A stretch of 64,000 nucleotides of DNA from Sepioteuthis lessoniana (lineage: Eukaryota > Mollusca > Cephalopoda > Myopsida > Loliginidae). The first letter of the stretch is position 1, and each line of letters opens with the position of its first letter. The stretch is taken from contig OY757934.1 in assembly GCA_963585895.1 (NCBI GenBank), positions 31,619,423 to 31,683,422 of the forward strand. The letters are read 5' to 3'. This document shows, in pieces, positions 10,701-21,086 of this stretch. The notes beneath the pieces are model-generated. The model worked only from the letters and a program-made list of their open reading frames with translations, was not told the DNA's origin and searched no databases. The position numbers were made by a program, and so were the translations under genes.

Positions 10701-11422
10701 TATTTCTAGTTCAAGTTAAAATTTACTTCAATTTCTAGAATAACCCATATTTTAGAAATGGAACTTGACAAATATCTTACAATGATATTATTTGTATTTG
10801 AATGTTTATTGTATTTTATGAAATTGAATTCAAACATCTTGAAGAAGAAAGACTAATTTACATTGATAGAGTCTATATAGAAATTGGAGTAGAAAGTTTT
10901 TATAATTAATTTCAACCAGATCACTTGTTCATTTCTAATTCAAATTTATTTGATTCCTTTTTGTCACATTACCTATCTTTGTCATTTCTATCTATTCAGT
11001 GTGACTCCAGTAATAGTTGAAACCACAAAAGCAGTAGCCATGGTGACAACTATCATCCATAGTCTTGTCTTTTCTTGCACTCTCTTTTTCTCTATCTCTC
11101 AATCTCTTTCTCTTCTGACCATTTCAGAATCACTTAGTGATTGATATCTCTCTCTATTCTCTCTCTTTTGTTTTGGGTCACTTTCTTTCTTTCTGTCTTT
11201 CTAATTCTTCTTTTTTTAATTCAATTTCCTCCTCCTTTTCATTTTCTTTTGTTTTCTTTTTAATGGAATGACTTAATCTCCATCTATTTTCCATTTCCGT
11301 TTTTTTTTTCACATTGTTAATGTTTGCATTATTTTTTAAATTTTAGTCTCTAGATTTTTTGATGCTAACCTTTTTTTTTTTCTTTTGTTCTGCATTGTTT
11401 TTTGTTTTCAGATTGAATGATT
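10701..11422. other. Unassigned; pyrimidine-rich second half
   Basis: No gene recognised. From about 11080 the plus strand is a run of CT and oligo-T tracts. Confidence 0.5.
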
Positions 11423-11437
11423 CTGTTTCCTTTATGA

Positions 11438-11659
11438 TTTGGTTTGGTTTCTTTGTTTATTGGCACACCAACTGCCATGAGTTATTCAATACCAAATTCA
11501 TCCTTCTAGAAGAACAGTAACTGGGAGGATATGGGGGTTTGTACCTTACCTAAGGGTATTTGTCCGAAAGTGAACGTAATAGCGCGACTGGAGTTCAAAC
11601 TCGCTTATTATGATTCCACAGTCCAGCTCTTTAACCATTACACCATGAGAACATGCTTC
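11438..11659 (-). mobile_element. SINE A with 15 bp TSD
   Basis: The tail hairpin lies at the left, slightly altered (GGCACACCAACTG...GAGTTATTCAATACC). The tRNA-like head is at the right. The flanking repeat CTGTTTCCTTTATGA (11423-11437 and 11660-11674) is exact, indicating a relatively recent insertion. Confidence 0.85.
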
Positions 11660-11869
11660 CTGTTTCCTTTATGACTTTTTTAGTGCACATGACTTTGTCT
11701 TCATAATTTTTGCTTCTCCTCTAATGCGAGTTTTGCTCTTAACATTTCCACTATTTTTGTTTCATATTCAATTCCTCAATATCCTTGTAATAACATTTTT
11801 TTTAATGCCATTTATTCACAGAGTTATTTCCTAAGTGATATCCTGTTGGTAAAGTTTAAAACATAACAG

Positions 11870-12190
11870 CTACAACCCCTGCAGAAGGGATAACTAAGCC
11901 AAAAGATGTGTCCTGGGTAGGACACAAAAATGTATCTGGAGTTGAGGCTCCAAATCTTGTGGTTTTAGAAATGTCATTCTTTCATTGACACAACTCCCAA
12001 GTTCATTCTGATAAGGAATGTTAGAATCTCATTTATTGGTTAAATAGATCTGTTTGAAAATAATTAGTATGAGAGAAGAATACTTGAAACCATATAACAG
12101 TGTGTAGAAATTACTTACTTAAAGTTACTTGAAACCATAAAATTGTTTACAAATAATGATAGTCACTTGAAACCATATAATTATGGGGGG
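11870..12190 (+). mobile_element. Element B2, old
   Basis: B-type head (TGTGTCCTGGGTAGGACAC) and ATTTATTGGTTAAATAGATC precede three diverged ~48 bp internal repeats (ACTTGAAACCATATAA). These repeats are the reverse complement of the unit amplified at 29.8-31.0 kb. Confidence 0.6.
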
Positions 12191-12335
12191 ATTGTCCAGG
12201 AATTAGAGGCTAATGGGCTAAACTGAGACATCATAGTGAATTTGAACTCAAGTTGTACTATTATATTCATTTTTGGACCAATACTCTTGGAAAAGGTATG
12301 AACTCATTTAATCCCTAGTTTCCATGACCTGTCCC
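12191..12335 (+). mobile_element. SINE A-like fragment, old
   Basis: Contains ATGAACTCATTTAATCCC and GGACCAATACTCTTGGAAAA, the A pattern of TGGGCAAATACCCTTGGGAA. Head and tail are degenerate. Confidence 0.4.
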
Positions 12336-12772
12336 TACCATCAGTGGCATGTTTTCATTTGAAACTTAAACAGACCAAATGACTTTGCAGACAACCTATA
12401 CAATGATGAACCCAAAGACCTTATATTATACAATTATATTCTGATATTGTGTTCTTATTGCACTATGTTATAAAAAACATTGCAATAATGACTAGTCAAA
12501 CGCAACGTTCATTCCACACATTTAACACAGCTGAAATTGTATAATTTTGTTAGTTGATATAAGAAGTCATCTGGTGCTGCAGGTGGTTGGATGTTGACCA
12601 TGACTGTCCAGAGTTTGTGCAGTTGACAGCTGGACAGCATGATTTTTAATGGTTAGTTTAACTTTGATTATCTAATAAGCCAAGCCACTGGAGGTAGTGT
12701 CTGTGTCAAGTGGGTCAAAGACCCTGTGTTTAAGGCATCAATGTAAGTGCTTTGCACGCATGTGGGTTAGTT

Positions 12773-12957
12773 GAAAAGTTCGAAGGCTAACCAAGATACT
12801 ATCATCAAATGTGACCAAATGAGGTTTATTTTTCATAGTCCTCCTTGCAATTTTCTACTTCCATCAGTGTTGCTGTGCTTGGATCCTATTTGTAAAAAGA
12901 GTCATCAACAATAGAAATCACACTATCATATGAACTTTTTAGCCTATAAACTTTTCA
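12773..12957. mobile_element. Possible MITE
   Basis: TTGAAAAGTTCGAAGGCTAA (near 12773-12792) and the inverted AGCCTATAAACTTTTCA (near 12940-12957) form an imperfect ~19 bp inverted repeat around a ~145 bp core. There is no clear TSD and no transposase. The rest of 12336-13200 is unassigned. Confidence 0.3.
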
Positions 12958-13209
12958 TTCCACCGATCTACATTGAAGGATAGATTTTACCTTAAGATTT
13001 TACCGAATTAGAATCTTGAGAGTTAGAGCCTTGGGTACTTTAAAGGAATTAGACAAAGTCTGTGTTTAAAGATGGATGGGTAACCAGCCCAAAGAGAATA
13101 TGAAAGATTCTGTTAGAAATTTTAACATGAAGGAAAGAAGCAAAGATATAAAACAAAAGAATCATCTACTACTAAAACTTTTTGTGACAAATGATTGTAC
13201 ATCACGGCA

Positions 13210-13975
13210 CAGTGTTTCTGAAAAATTGATATCATTTGAGAGATACAAAGTATTTGAGAATAATTAATATAATCTAAGATGTACAGGGTTTTTGAAAATA
13301 GTTGATATCATTTGAGATGTACAAGGTATTTGAGAATAATTAATATCATTTGAGATGTACAGGGTGTTTGAAAATAATTGATATAATTTGAGATGTACAG
13401 GGTGTTTCAGAATAATTGATATAATTTGAGATGTACTGGGTGTTTCAGAATAATTGATATCATTTGAGATATACAGGATGTTCCAGTATAATTTACATCA
13501 TTTGAGATGTACAGAGTGTTCTAGGATAATTGATATCATTTTAGACATACTTAGTGTTTCAGAATAATTGACATCATTTGAGATGTACAGGGTATACTAG
13601 GATAATCGATATCATTTGAGATATACAGGGTGTTTCAGAAAATTGACATCATTTGAGTTGTACAGGATGAGTCAGAAAAATTGTATATCATTTAGTAATC
13701 TAATAACTTGACCAATCCTCGTTTAAATGATCTCAAATTTGTAGAATTGTGTAGAAACAACTGAAAATTTAATGTTTAATGTTTTATATTTTTTCTCTTC
13801 AGGTATTGAAATGTCATTCACTTGAAAAGCAAAAAAAATGAGCATAGAATTTTAAGTTGTTTCTACATGTTGTTAAAATTTGAATGAGAATTGGTCAATT
13901 TATTAGATGATGAAATATTGATTTTTTGAAACATGCAGTATATCTCAAACGATATCAAACTGTTTAAAGCTTCCT
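13210..13975. mobile_element. Foldback element with minisatellite arms, copy 2
   Basis: The left arm (13211-13680) is about twelve ~39 bp units, core GATATCATTTGAGATGTACA then GGGTGTTTCAGAATAATT. It continues into unique arm sequence (13695-13769). A loop (13770-13849) contains TTCAGGTATTGAAATGTCA. The right arm (13850-13970) is the inverse: AGTTGTTTCTAC and AATTGGTCAATTTATTAGAT mirror the left arm, then inverted units (GAAACATGCAGTATATCTC) follow. This is the architecture of foldback-type DNA elements. No transposase is encoded. Confidence 0.6.
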
Positions 13976-13999
13976 GTATTTCCACCTAATTTACTCTAC

Positions 14000-14366
14000 C
14001 TCTAAACAGATGAAGGCTAAGAGGATAAGCAACAAAAGGTCCGATGGTTAAAATGGTTGAGTTTTTTTTTATGTCTTCCCTCTAACTCCCAAATAAACAC
14101 ACACATGTATGTATCATTGCCTCCTCACTCACTATGATGATCAACATTATCATTGCTCTGTAATCCTCCCTACCTGGTTAGCTATTGTCGCTCTACCATA
14201 CACAAATAGAAGTTGTTATCCATTATGCAGCAAGAGATATGGGTTGAACTGGAAAATAGTATATCCTGAAATTGTCTTTGTTTACTTTTTTTAAATCAGT
14301 CTTCACCCCTGCTGCCCTCCAGATTATAAAAATGCTGGAAAATTTTTGAGTTTTAAAGATTCTAAG
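14000..14366. other. Unassigned stretch
   Basis: No gene or repeat recognised. Confidence 0.45.
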
Positions 14367-14370
14367 ATGT

Positions 14371-14440
<70 letters not shown>
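14367..14440. repeat. (AT)n microsatellite
   Basis: About 35 uninterrupted AT dinucleotides. Confidence 0.95.
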
Positions 14441-14444
<4 letters not shown>

Positions 14445-14619
14445 TGCATGAGTTATTAACTAAATGAAAAAGATAGAAAGTTTTAAAATATTTTACTTCA
14501 CTTGATAGAATATTCAATTTTCGTTGATAGCATGTTGTTTTTTTAAATTGTTTGATGTCATTATTATTTCCATTACTCCAACTATATATTTATGTAACGT
14601 TTTTTGCAATTTAAAAAAC

Positions 14620-14800
14620 TTAACTAAAAAAAAAGTTCTTTACTGTAGCAAACAACTCCTGATGATGGCCTATGAAACGTTTGAAAGTGCTTGGGACAAT
14701 TTTGGTAAATTCATCTACCAACTCCAATCTAAAACCAAAGCACTTGTCAGGAAACTTTAAAGGATCCTAATAAAATTATATAAACAACATGTGTCTTTAT
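14620..14800 (+). mobile_element. Penelope-like 3' end with decayed hammerhead motif
   Basis: CTCCTGATGATGGCC is followed eight bases later by GAAACGTTTG. This is the CUGAUGA...GAAAC order of Penelope-linked hammerhead motifs. Stem II does not pair well and stem I is weak, so the ribozyme is probably dead. Downstream there is AATAAAATT near 14770. Confidence 0.45.
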
Positions 14801-14814
14801 TATTTAATCAAACC

Positions 14815-14816
14815 TG

Positions 14817-14869
<53 letters not shown>

Positions 14870-14892
14870 GTATATATATATATATATATACA
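14815..14892. repeat. (CA)n(TA)n microsatellite
   Basis: About 22 CA units followed by TA units. Confidence 0.95.
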
Positions 14893-15243
14893 AGTTTGGT
14901 TCAAGACAATGGAAATTTCTTTTTTCTGATCTCATGTTTTTTATCTAGCTTTCTTGCTATCTTCTTTATACCAGTGTCAAACAAAAAAAAAAAAACAATG
15001 AAAAACCAAAACAAAACAAAGAAAAACAAACAATACATAAAAAAAAATGATCCTCCCAAAAGACCTCCCATTGATAGGATGGAAAGTGGTTGTGAGCAGA
15101 ACCTTGGGCAACACCTCAGTTAAATGAACTCTGATACAAAGAAACTTGTCAGAAGCTTAAGAATAAACATAATAAAATCATAAAAGAAGAAAGTTCCCCA
15201 TGGTCTACAAACTTGTCTACACAATAACTTGCTGACAAAATAT

Positions 15244-15248
<5 letters not shown>

Positions 15249-15280
<32 letters not shown>
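15249..15280. repeat. (AT)n microsatellite
   Basis: Uninterrupted AT repeat. Confidence 0.9.
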
Positions 15281-15283
<3 letters not shown>

Positions 15284-15493
15284 GGTTGTGCAAGAAGTTT
15301 CTAAACCTCACTCAGGAAGAAGTGCCATAGCTGAATATTTTCATTGTGGCAACACACTACCACTTGTTAGAAGTCTGAATTACTTTTTTCTAGTTTTATG
15401 TCTTAATTTTGTGTAGGTGAGGCCCATATAAAGGTGATAGGTGTATGAAAAATCTAAAATCACGGGGAGGCTTAGAATGTTTTGAATGAACCT

Positions 15494-15495
<2 letters not shown>

Positions 15496-15554
<59 letters not shown>
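15496..15554. repeat. (TG)n(TA)n(TG)n microsatellite
   Basis: Short TG run, TA run, then about 16 TG units. Confidence 0.95.
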
Positions 15555-15589
15555 TGGGTTGCCATCTGTTGTCATTATAGATGTGCTTT

Positions 15590-16490
15590 TTTATTTCAGG
15601 TTTTCTCTACTGAACAGCAAACTAGAGTCAATTGGATACCATCTGCAAGAAAAGCAACAATATGAATCAGTTCACTCTGCAAGAAATTTGGAAACGACAT
15701 ACTGTATTCTTTAACATTTAAGCAGAAATCACCATTATGAAGATTTCACAGTGTTTGGGAGCCAGTCTTAGGATTTTGCCACAGATTTTTGAGAAGTTGA
15801 ATGAGTCCAGTAGTAATTATGAAGGTATGGCAGCTAGGAAGCTTCCCTTTGATTGTTCTTAGAAGAAAAGAACTCTCATATTTGTTGGTGAGATCTTGGC
15901 CATAATTGACATTGATTCCAGCAAGTCAGTCAGGTTCATAGCCTGGGACATTGGAGGGCCTTATCAAGCAAGTTGAACATGAAGATATTTGGTGTTTCTC
16001 ATAGAAAATAAGAAAAGTGAATTCATGAAACAACCCCTGGCTTGATCTGTCCCCACAAGATATAGCGAGAGTGATGAAAACCAAAAACCCAGTCCAGATC
16101 CTGGTATTTGGGGTGATCACTAGCAATTGTGATGTTATTTCTCCACTTATTTTCCTGCATGGCCTCAGACTTAACAAAAATCAATAGGATTCTGCAACCT
16201 GCCACACAAGCAGGAGAACCTGGTCTTAGCTCTGAGAAAATTTTTGCAACCACATCACCCCTAACATCTGGTTGCTTAACTCCTCAGATTGCAATCCTCT
16301 TGATTGATATGTGTCGTGCAGTGTTGAGCAAGAGACCAAGAAAACTCTGTGCAAAACTAAAGATAAATTGAAGACAAGGATAATGGCAGCATTTACCAAT
16401 TTAAACAAGGAACCCATCAGAAAGTCTTGCAAGAAATTCCAAAGTTGTCTGGAGGCCATGGTTGAAGTCAATGGCAATATATTTGAATAA
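15590..16490 (+). pseudogene. Mariner-type transposase pseudogene
   Basis: From 16071 one frame runs 140 codons to TAA at 16488-16490, broken by four in-frame stops. It reads VMKTKNPVQILVFGVITSN, CDVISPLIFLHGLRLNKNQ, then DSATCHTSRRTW, ENFCNHITPNIWLLNSSDCN and PLD, and ends KKFQSCLEAMVEVNGNIFE. This matches the C-terminal half of a mariner-superfamily transposase: the HG/QGLR block, the D-x-APAHxS-like block, the final catalytic Asp in SSDCNPLD, and a terminal VEAVVE-GG--E-like end. About 30 residues are missing between the first two blocks. Upstream sequence to 15590 fits the N-terminal half only in pieces. No terminal inverted repeats were found. Confidence 0.75.
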
Positions 16491-16589
16491 ATTTAATCTA
16501 TAATATTTCAAGATAATTTCATGTAATTTTGATTAATATAATATAATGTGAGATGTCAGAGTTATTTTCACTTTTGCTTGATTTAGATG

Positions 16590-16593
<4 letters not shown>

Positions 16594-16622
<29 letters not shown>
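16594..16622. repeat. (AT)n microsatellite
   Basis: Uninterrupted AT repeat. Confidence 0.9.
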
Positions 16623-16624
<2 letters not shown>

Positions 16625-16850
16625 TTGGTTGTCTCTAAATCCCTTTGTGGGTTTGTGTCGAACCAAGTGCAATATAATATAGAAAGTGCTCAATATCTAG
16701 GATTGAGCTATTATGTAATAATAATAATAAACATATAAATATTAGATATATATATTTAATTCATGAAATTTAGACAGTGACCCCTGGGTTTCATGGAGCT
16801 TTTTGCAAAACAACAATCATCAGGCAGTTAAGAAGATGAAAATATGTAAA
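16623..16850. mobile_element. Penelope-like end, family J
   Basis: GAAAGTGCTCAATATCTAGG and GAGCTATTATGTAATAATA recur at 46.65-46.76 kb. Downstream, CAATCATCAGGCAG on the plus strand is the complement of CTGCCTGATGATTG, with CCATGAAAC nearby. This order is seen in Penelope-like ends, but stem pairing for a hammerhead is not convincing. Confidence 0.4.
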
Positions 16851-16856
16851 TATATA

Positions 16857-17262
16857 TGTGGGGAACGAATAAATAAATAAAAAAATTAAAATTTAAAAAA
16901 AAAAAAAATTTTAAAAAAGAAAACTATTAAATTTGAAGAAACTCCCAGAGGTCTTTAACGGAAAAGGAGATGATGCATGCGTAAAAGAAAAAAGGATTTT
17001 TCTCCTTGAAAAAGGAAACGATATTATCTTTCTTTTTGAGGCAGTGTCCGTCAAACCGACAACACCAATTTGACTGTCTGGTGTTTTGGGCACCACTCTG
17101 CGTCACAAGATGTAGCATCGGTTAGTCCCTTCACCAAGTAAATAAAGGAAAGTATGGAAGAAATGTTTTCGTCTCTTATCTGTTTCTATCTTTTCTTTTT
17201 GTATATTTCTTTTGGGACTTTCTTTGGGCAAGGCATTGCGCCGGCTAGTCAATGTGGGGTAA
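16857..17262. other. Possible LTR-like segment
   Basis: Begins TGTGGGGAACGAATAAATAA, a retroelement-like start, and contains AATAAAGG near 17141 with a T-rich end. It is richer in G+C than the flanks. No TSD or second LTR was found. Confidence 0.25.
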
Positions 17263-17349
17263 AATAATATAACCAAAATATGGAGTCAGATATCTTACAG
17301 CAACACAGCCTTGCTCTTAGCCCCTGACCTTCAAAAGCCTTCAAAATTC

Positions 17350-17407
<58 letters not shown>

Positions 17408-18254
17408 ATGAAGATCTGTTTGGCAAATCTGACAATTAAAACAAAACACTACTGAAGTAAAACTAAAAATGTCAAGTTGAAAAATCAATTAGAATTAATT
17501 AATTAATCAAGTTAAGAACTATAATTTACAAGTTATACTCATGTGTATCTAGTTATGCATATTATATTTGTAAATTATTGCATGAATATACAATATAAGC
17601 ATATATCTGCGTAAAGATACATATTTTATATGCAAATACAGCAGATTTGTATATACATATATATACACAACATGAGTGTTTAACTTGAGGATTTAATTTT
17701 TTATTGCAGTTAAGAATTAATTTTAGAGATGCTGTTAGAAAGTAATTGATATAAAAGTTAGCTCATTATTCTTTCTCACTTTCATAAATGTTTATTTGTA
17801 AATATTTAGTTATGCTAATCTAGTCTGGTACAAGGTCACAATTGTGAAAAACTTAGTGAAGATTAAATTCAATGTCAATGATTTTAAAGACTTACCATCA
17901 CTCTATAGCAGCTTTCTTTTTCCAATCTTTTTTTCTGAAAAATCAAAAATCTTTTTTTTCAATGTTCTTCAGATATTTTTGTCTAGTCTGCACTTTCTGA
18001 ATGTTGAGAGTAAAGTTCTTATCTTTATCTCTCTCTCTCTCTTTTTATATAGGTTTACTTATATGTGTGTGTGTGTGTGTGTGTGTATGTGGGAGTGCAT
18101 GTGGGAGTGTGTGTGTGTGTATACATATACATTCAAGTACAAAATACTGATATTTAAAGATAAATTTCTATTACATCATCCACCCTTTGATTAATTTGCG
18201 TGTTGCATCAAAAAAATTACTTGCAAATTTGTTCTAAACATGGAAATACCAGTG
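17263..18254. repeat. AT-rich stretch with microsatellites
   Basis: Holds (AT)n at 17358-17404, (CT)n near 18028-18042 and (GT)n with (GGGAGTGCAT) interruptions at 18062-18120. The segment 17935-18045 is a diverged relative of 20200-20345 (both contain CTGCACTTTC, then GAATGTT and AAAGTTCTTATCT). No gene recognised. Confidence 0.6.
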
Positions 18255-18259
18255 TTGGC

Positions 18260-18410
18260 CGACCAGTAAAAAATTTACATTCATCAGCTTTGTTCAGACT
18301 CTCGGTGTCATCTAGAGGACTTACCAATGGCTGATAGGGACAGATGTTACAAGAGAGTTAAACAAATCTATGGTGTTGGCATGCTTTCATGATGATGATA
18401 AAGACAGGAG
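18260..18410 (+). mobile_element. LINE C-terminal fragment and 3' tail
   Basis: Translation gives HQLCSDSRCHLEDLPMADRD, then RCYKRVKQI, a stop, and a GATGATGATGA tail. The QLC-D-----EDLP---DRD-W--RV--I pattern matches the LINE C-termini at 29.2 and 57.6 kb, but it is a different, more diverged subfamily. Confidence 0.65.
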
Positions 18411-18454
18411 AAGAGGAAGGGGACTGGAGAACCAAATATATATATATATATATA

Positions 18455-18990
18455 AAGTTCGATAAATATATATATGTATTTGGCCAGCATTTTTCGTTAA
18501 TACATATTTTGTTAAACTTTTTACCATAACCAAATACACTACAGTTATGAATTAGAAGAAAATATTTTAAAAATCTGGATAAAAAGAAATATACTCCAGA
18601 TTGATCCAAATAAAAAAATAAAACTTTTCATATACTATAACAAATTAAGAACCTCAATCTTAGTTATTAACAATAATTCCACTCGCTTGATTGGGGTTTT
18701 GCAAAAAAATACATTATATATCAATTTAAATATACTTTAGAAGATTGTTTCTCTGAGAATAACAGTATATATGTTGGTTTAATTGAGACAACTCACTATG
18801 CAGCTTTCTGATACTAGTTTAATAGCACAACATCTAAAAAACATTTCTGCCCAAAAACTAAGTTTCAGAAAATTCTTATAAAAAACACAACAATATTAGA
18901 GCAACAAAATAACTAGTGCTCCATATCAGAATGAAACAGCCTAAACTCAATTGAATAAGTACTAATGTCTTTAGCTACTGCTGCTACTCA
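18455..18990. other. Mostly unassigned; small Penelope-like piece at left
   Basis: CCAGCATTTTTCGTTAATAC (about 18483-18502) resembles the arm sequence GCAGCATTTCTTCGTTAATG at 19.30 kb. The remainder is unassigned AT-rich sequence. Confidence 0.4.
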
Positions 18991-19049
18991 TAGAACCAAA
19001 TTTAAAAATAAATGCTACAACAACACACCAATATAAATGATAAATGCTC

Positions 19050-19250
19050 AACACTTACAAAGCAGTTGTGTATATGCAAAGGTCACATCACTTTTGCAAT
19101 ATACACACCCCTGGTGATGGCCCAATATTGGGCAGAAAATACTTGGGGACCAATTAATTATGTGAGTTTTATTAATCAATTCAAACCGGATACATTAAAA
19201 TCAATCCGGTGACTGCAAAGGTGTTGGCAAAAGATGACTATATTGTTTAA
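19050..19250 (+). mobile_element. Penelope-like 3' end with mutated hammerhead motif
   Basis: CACCCCTGGTGATGG is followed by CCCAATATTGGGCAGAAA and ATACTTGGGG. The layout matches a hammerhead: stem I CCC/GGG, core CUGGUGA, stem II GCCC/GGGC, GAAA, short stem III, site CUU. The core has G where the conserved A of CUGAUGA should be, so self-cleavage is unlikely. Confidence 0.5.
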
Positions 19251-19258
19251 CGAAATAT

Positions 19259-19296
<38 letters not shown>

Positions 19297-19318
19297 TTAG
19301 GCAGCATTTCTTCGTTAA

Positions 19319-19535
19319 TGCAAATTTCATTAAACATAATAGACATTTTATGTCTACATACATCCTCCCCTGATGATGGCCCAAAGTCGGGCAGAAAGTA
19401 CTAGGGATACATGCAACTATGGACAATACATAAATCAATTCCCCCAGAATACAATAAAAGTAATACGGGAGTTCGAACGGATCCAAAAGAAAATATGTAG
19501 ACATAAAATGTCTATTATGTTTAATGAAATTTGCA
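19319..19535 (+). mobile_element. 42 bp inverted repeats bracketing a hammerhead-like Penelope end
   Basis: Left arm 19319-19360 and right arm 19494-19535 are perfect reverse complements over 42 bp, 133 bp apart. The interior carries a hammerhead-like motif and a Penelope-like 3' sequence (GAGTTCGAACGGATCC). Flanking (AT)n tracts lie on both sides. Short inverted or tandem pseudo-LTR structures are known in Penelope-like elements; assignment here is inference. Confidence 0.65.
19363..19410 (+). ncRNA. Hammerhead ribozyme-like motif
   Basis: Stem I TCCC (19366-19369) pairs with GGGA (19404-19407). The core CTGATGA is 19370-19376. Stem II GCCC/GGGC is formed by 19379-19382 and 19389-19392, with a bulged G beside the first pair. 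GAAA is 19394-19397. A minimal stem III lies in AGTACT, and the cleavage triplet CTA ends at 19403. All conserved core bases are present. The stem II offset and very short stem III make single-molecule activity doubtful; dimeric folding is possible. Confidence 0.5.
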
Positions 19536-19884
19536 TATATATATATATATATATATATCATGATGAGGACTGTCATATCTTGACAGATGAAAGCTTTCTT
19601 TAATACCAAAATTATAATTCAAACATGAATAGTAGCATACATGTTGACTTTTTAAATCTACAACAAATCTCAAAAATGTAGAGGTTGACTATACAGTTGG
19701 GTTAAATACATAAAAAACACATAATATTGTGGAATTTTACTTTAAAAAATTAGACAACACTTAAAAATGATGTAGTAAGCATGAAAATTTAAAGTTTCAA
19801 AGATGGCCCAAAACTTTACATACCACCTATTGCTAGTTATTCCACATTTGTGGTACCTTTATGAATGACAGGTATAAATATATG

Positions 19885-20035
19885 TATATATATTTGTATT
19901 TACACAACCTCTCCATACAAGTAGGATGTGACATGAGGTCTATTTTTATGTGTAGTTTAACAGGTTTGAATTCAGAATTTTCCTTCTCCTAGACTGGTTG
20001 CCATACCAAGATTAAAGAGCCCAAAACTGTTGAGA
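19885..20035 (-). mobile_element. SINE K, 3' half
   Basis: Reads TTACACAACCTCTCCATAC...GGATGTGAC, then GTTTAACAGGTTTGAATTC and TTCTCCTAGACTGGTTGCC. It is the 3' half of K; the tRNA-like head is missing. Sequence 19565-19884 is unassigned. Confidence 0.65.
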
Positions 20036-20039
20036 GACA

Positions 20040-20770
20040 AAAATAATTGTCTCCCCTTAAATTGAAGGTGTGGCTTCCCATATCACATATCTATTGGTTA
20101 CCCAAATTTTTTTCTCTTTTGCCTTCTTCTTTACTCAGAGAAGACATTCATTTTTAATCTGCCTCCAGTGCATAAAAAATGGACATAGTTTTTATTTTTC
20201 TTCCTTAAAAAAAATAAAGGCAGAAAACTGAAACATCTTTTTTTTCTGATGTTCTTGTGATATTTTCTTCTCTTCTGCACTTTCAGAATGTTTAGAGAAA
20301 AGTTCTTATCTCTCTCTCTTTCTCTTTTTCTCTCTCTTTTGTCTCCAACTCTGGCCATAAAAATCAGAAGACAAATAGGACATTTACTTTACTCTTTCTT
20401 GTAACTCCAGACGTACATATTTGTTCCTAGAGCAGTATCATTATTATTTCTTTTTGAGTGGGGACCCTTTGTTAATTGCTGCAACATTTGTTGTATTATT
20501 ATGTGTACCTATTAAATTTTCTAATTGTTTATGTGAGTTTATCTCATCTTTCCTTTCTGTTAACTGTGTATTAGTCTATCAATGGATATACTAATGCAAT
20601 TATTGGAACTTGGTGAGTTGGAAACAATTAAAGATCCTTTCTTACACCAAAATGAGTGGTAAATAATTACCACCAATAAATTCATCCAATAACTCCTTTC
20701 CTGAGGGTATTAGTATGAAGTGAAAGCAAACAACCTTATTCAGGATTTGAATTCAAATAAATATATATAT
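20040..20770. other. Mostly unassigned; weak K-like end
   Basis: 20200-20345 is a dispersed repeat shared with 17.9-18.0 kb. 20640-20770 contains ATCCAATAACTCCTTTCC and CAGGATTTGAATTC, a decayed minus-strand K. The rest is unassigned. Confidence 0.4.
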
Positions 20771-20773
20771 ATT

Positions 20774-20825
20774 GTCCTCCACAGACAGACTGTTTCGTTG
20801 TATCACAACTCTTCAGTGTGGCTAG
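20774..20825 (-). ncRNA. Hammerhead ribozyme, complete signature
   Basis: Read on the minus strand: stem I CCACA (20821-20817); core CUGAAGA (20816-20810); stem II GUUGU-GAU-ACAAC (20809-20797), perfectly paired; GAAA (20796-20793); short stem III within ACAGUCUGU; cleavage triplet GUC ending at 20784; stem I return strand UGUGG (20783-20779), fully complementary to CCACA. Position 7 of the core is A instead of the usual U; this position is known to tolerate change. Every invariant base I can check is present. The short stem III is like that of Penelope-type and dimer-acting hammerheads. Confidence 0.8.
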
Positions 20826-20944
20826 ACAGGCTAGATTCCCGAAGCTGGGATTGAAACCTAGCTGACTGAAACGCCAATCCAAGATTCTACCACTCAGCCA
20901 CAAAGAAACTAGTGCAAGTGAAGGAAATTTAAATGCTTATGTAT
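20774..20944 (-). mobile_element. SINE I, copy 1: tRNA-like head plus hammerhead tail
   Basis: On the minus strand, GCACTAGTTTCTTTGTGGC leads into a tRNA-like promoter. The A-box-like GTGGCTGAGTGGTAG and the B-box-like GGTTTCAATCCC are 30-40 nt apart. A short body (TCTAGCCTGTCTAGCC) follows, then the hammerhead ribozyme. The element ends at GGAGGAC followed by an AT tract. It matches copy 2 over about 165 bp. tRNA origin is inferred from the boxes. The ribozyme placed directly after a Pol III-type head is unusual. Confidence 0.75.
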
Positions 20945-21085
20945 CCCATTTGTTTTGTTTACATATATCTGTTTAACAGCCACTGAGAGCTCAATTAATT
21001 TGAAGAACCTTGCTTTACACTAGTGGCAATCATTTCTTCCCTCGAAGAGAGCTCAACCCCACAGGGGTAGGGGAGCATATATATA
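20945..21085. other. Spacer between the two SINE I copies
   Basis: Unassigned 140 bp containing GAGAGCTCAA twice. Confidence 0.4.
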
Positions 21086-21086
21086 G

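Noticed and set aside
15926-16477. Minus-strand open frames of about 80 codons
   Set aside because: They lie opposite the plus-strand mariner pseudogene, whose frame holds recognisable transposase blocks.
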